Positions 6,007 through 6,083 of a stretch of 6,083 nt of DNA are shown one piece after another (position 1 is the stretch's first letter; each line of letters begins with the position of its first letter). Origin of the DNA: Alphaproteobacteria bacterium (GTDB lineage: Bacteria > Pseudomonadota > Alphaproteobacteria > UBA8366); assembly GCA_018665505.1 (NCBI GenBank), contig JABJCS010000238.1, positions 1-6,083 on the forward strand, given 5' to 3'. The position numbers were made by a program, and so were the translations under genes. The notes under the pieces were generated by a model. That model searched no databases. It saw nothing but the letters and a program-made list of their open reading frames with translations, and was not told the origin of the DNA.

Positions 6007-6083
6007 TTTTGGAAGGGAGAAGATGTTCATGAACAACGAGCAGCGTGAGATTCAACGCAAACTACGCATTCTTCGATATGCCG
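5962..6083 (+). mobile_element. Left end of a probable IS481-like insertion sequence (continues past the window)
   Basis: The cyclase-like similarity stops at 5961, and the next bases, TGTAGATATGTCGG, begin with the TGT common at the ends of many insertion sequences. About 60 nt of leader, more AT-rich than the gene before it, then leads into a transposase-like ORF in the same orientation. The exact boundary may be a few bases either side of 5962. The right end, the matching inverted repeat and any target duplication lie outside the window, so the element's family and completeness cannot be confirmed here. Confidence 0.5.
6023..6083 (+). CDS. Start of a probable IS481-like transposase / helix-turn-helix protein (3' end outside window)
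   Basis: Only about 20 codons are visible: MFMNNEQREIQRKLRILRYA. This resembles, from memory, the N-terminus of IS481-like transposases, where an (E/Q)R-x-I-x-RKL-x-(V/I)L-x-(Y/H)A helix leads into a helix-turn-helix and then a DDE integrase core. The purine-rich GGAAGGGAG at 6011-6019 serves either the ATG at 6023 or the one at 6029. The spacing to 6029 (9 nt) is more usual than to 6023 (3 nt), so the true start may be 6029. It begins 16 nt after the truncated cyclase-like gene. With so little sequence the family call is tentative; another DNA-binding protein cannot be excluded. Confidence 0.5.
   Translation, partial: MFMNNEQREIQRKLRILRYA

Noticed and set aside
5953..6083. Simple 1-nt frameshift in an otherwise continuous cyclase gene
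   Set aside because: The shifted frame is open to the window end and gives a brief DMSV resemblance to the expected linker. It then reads straight into the transposase-like N-terminus, not the cyclase domain, so a frameshift alone does not explain the break.

Overview
The window is a stretch of accessory or catabolic DNA, all on the + strand, from what is most likely an alphaproteobacterium. The evidence for that is moderate GC-rich codon use, a CyaC-type membrane adenylate cyclase of the kind known from Sinorhizobium, a molybdenum hydroxylase and a small heat-shock protein. It carries seven coding regions, two of them cut by the window edges. There is no rRNA, tRNA or CRISPR array that I can see.

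Positions 1-4259 form a tightly spaced, probably co-transcribed catabolic group. It holds the 3' end of prpD (2-methylcitrate dehydratase), a 4,5-dihydroxyphthalate-decarboxylase-like protein 10 nt later, a divergent CinA C-terminal-domain (PncC-like) protein after a 62-nt gap with a perfect dyad, and 8 nt on a large molybdopterin-binding hydroxylase subunit without its usual FeS and FAD partners. Together they look like part of a pathway for an aromatic, heterocyclic or carboxylic acid substrate. The substrate cannot be read from the sequence.

Positions 4260-4962 hold an hsp20 gene behind a 146-nt leader. Part of that leader can fold to pair with the ribosome binding site, so it is a candidate RNA thermometer. 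A GC-rich hairpin that could be a terminator follows the gene.

Positions 4963-6083 hold the most interesting event. A gene for a six-helix membrane anchor plus 2Fe-2S ferredoxin domain, the sensory half of a CyaC-type redox-responsive adenylate cyclase, stops just after its last FeS cysteine. A short unrelated tail follows, then at once the start of an ORF that resembles the N-terminus of an IS481-like transposase. The simplest reading is an insertion sequence whose left end lies near 5962 and which has cut the cyclase catalytic domain off its sensor. The far end of the element lies outside the window.
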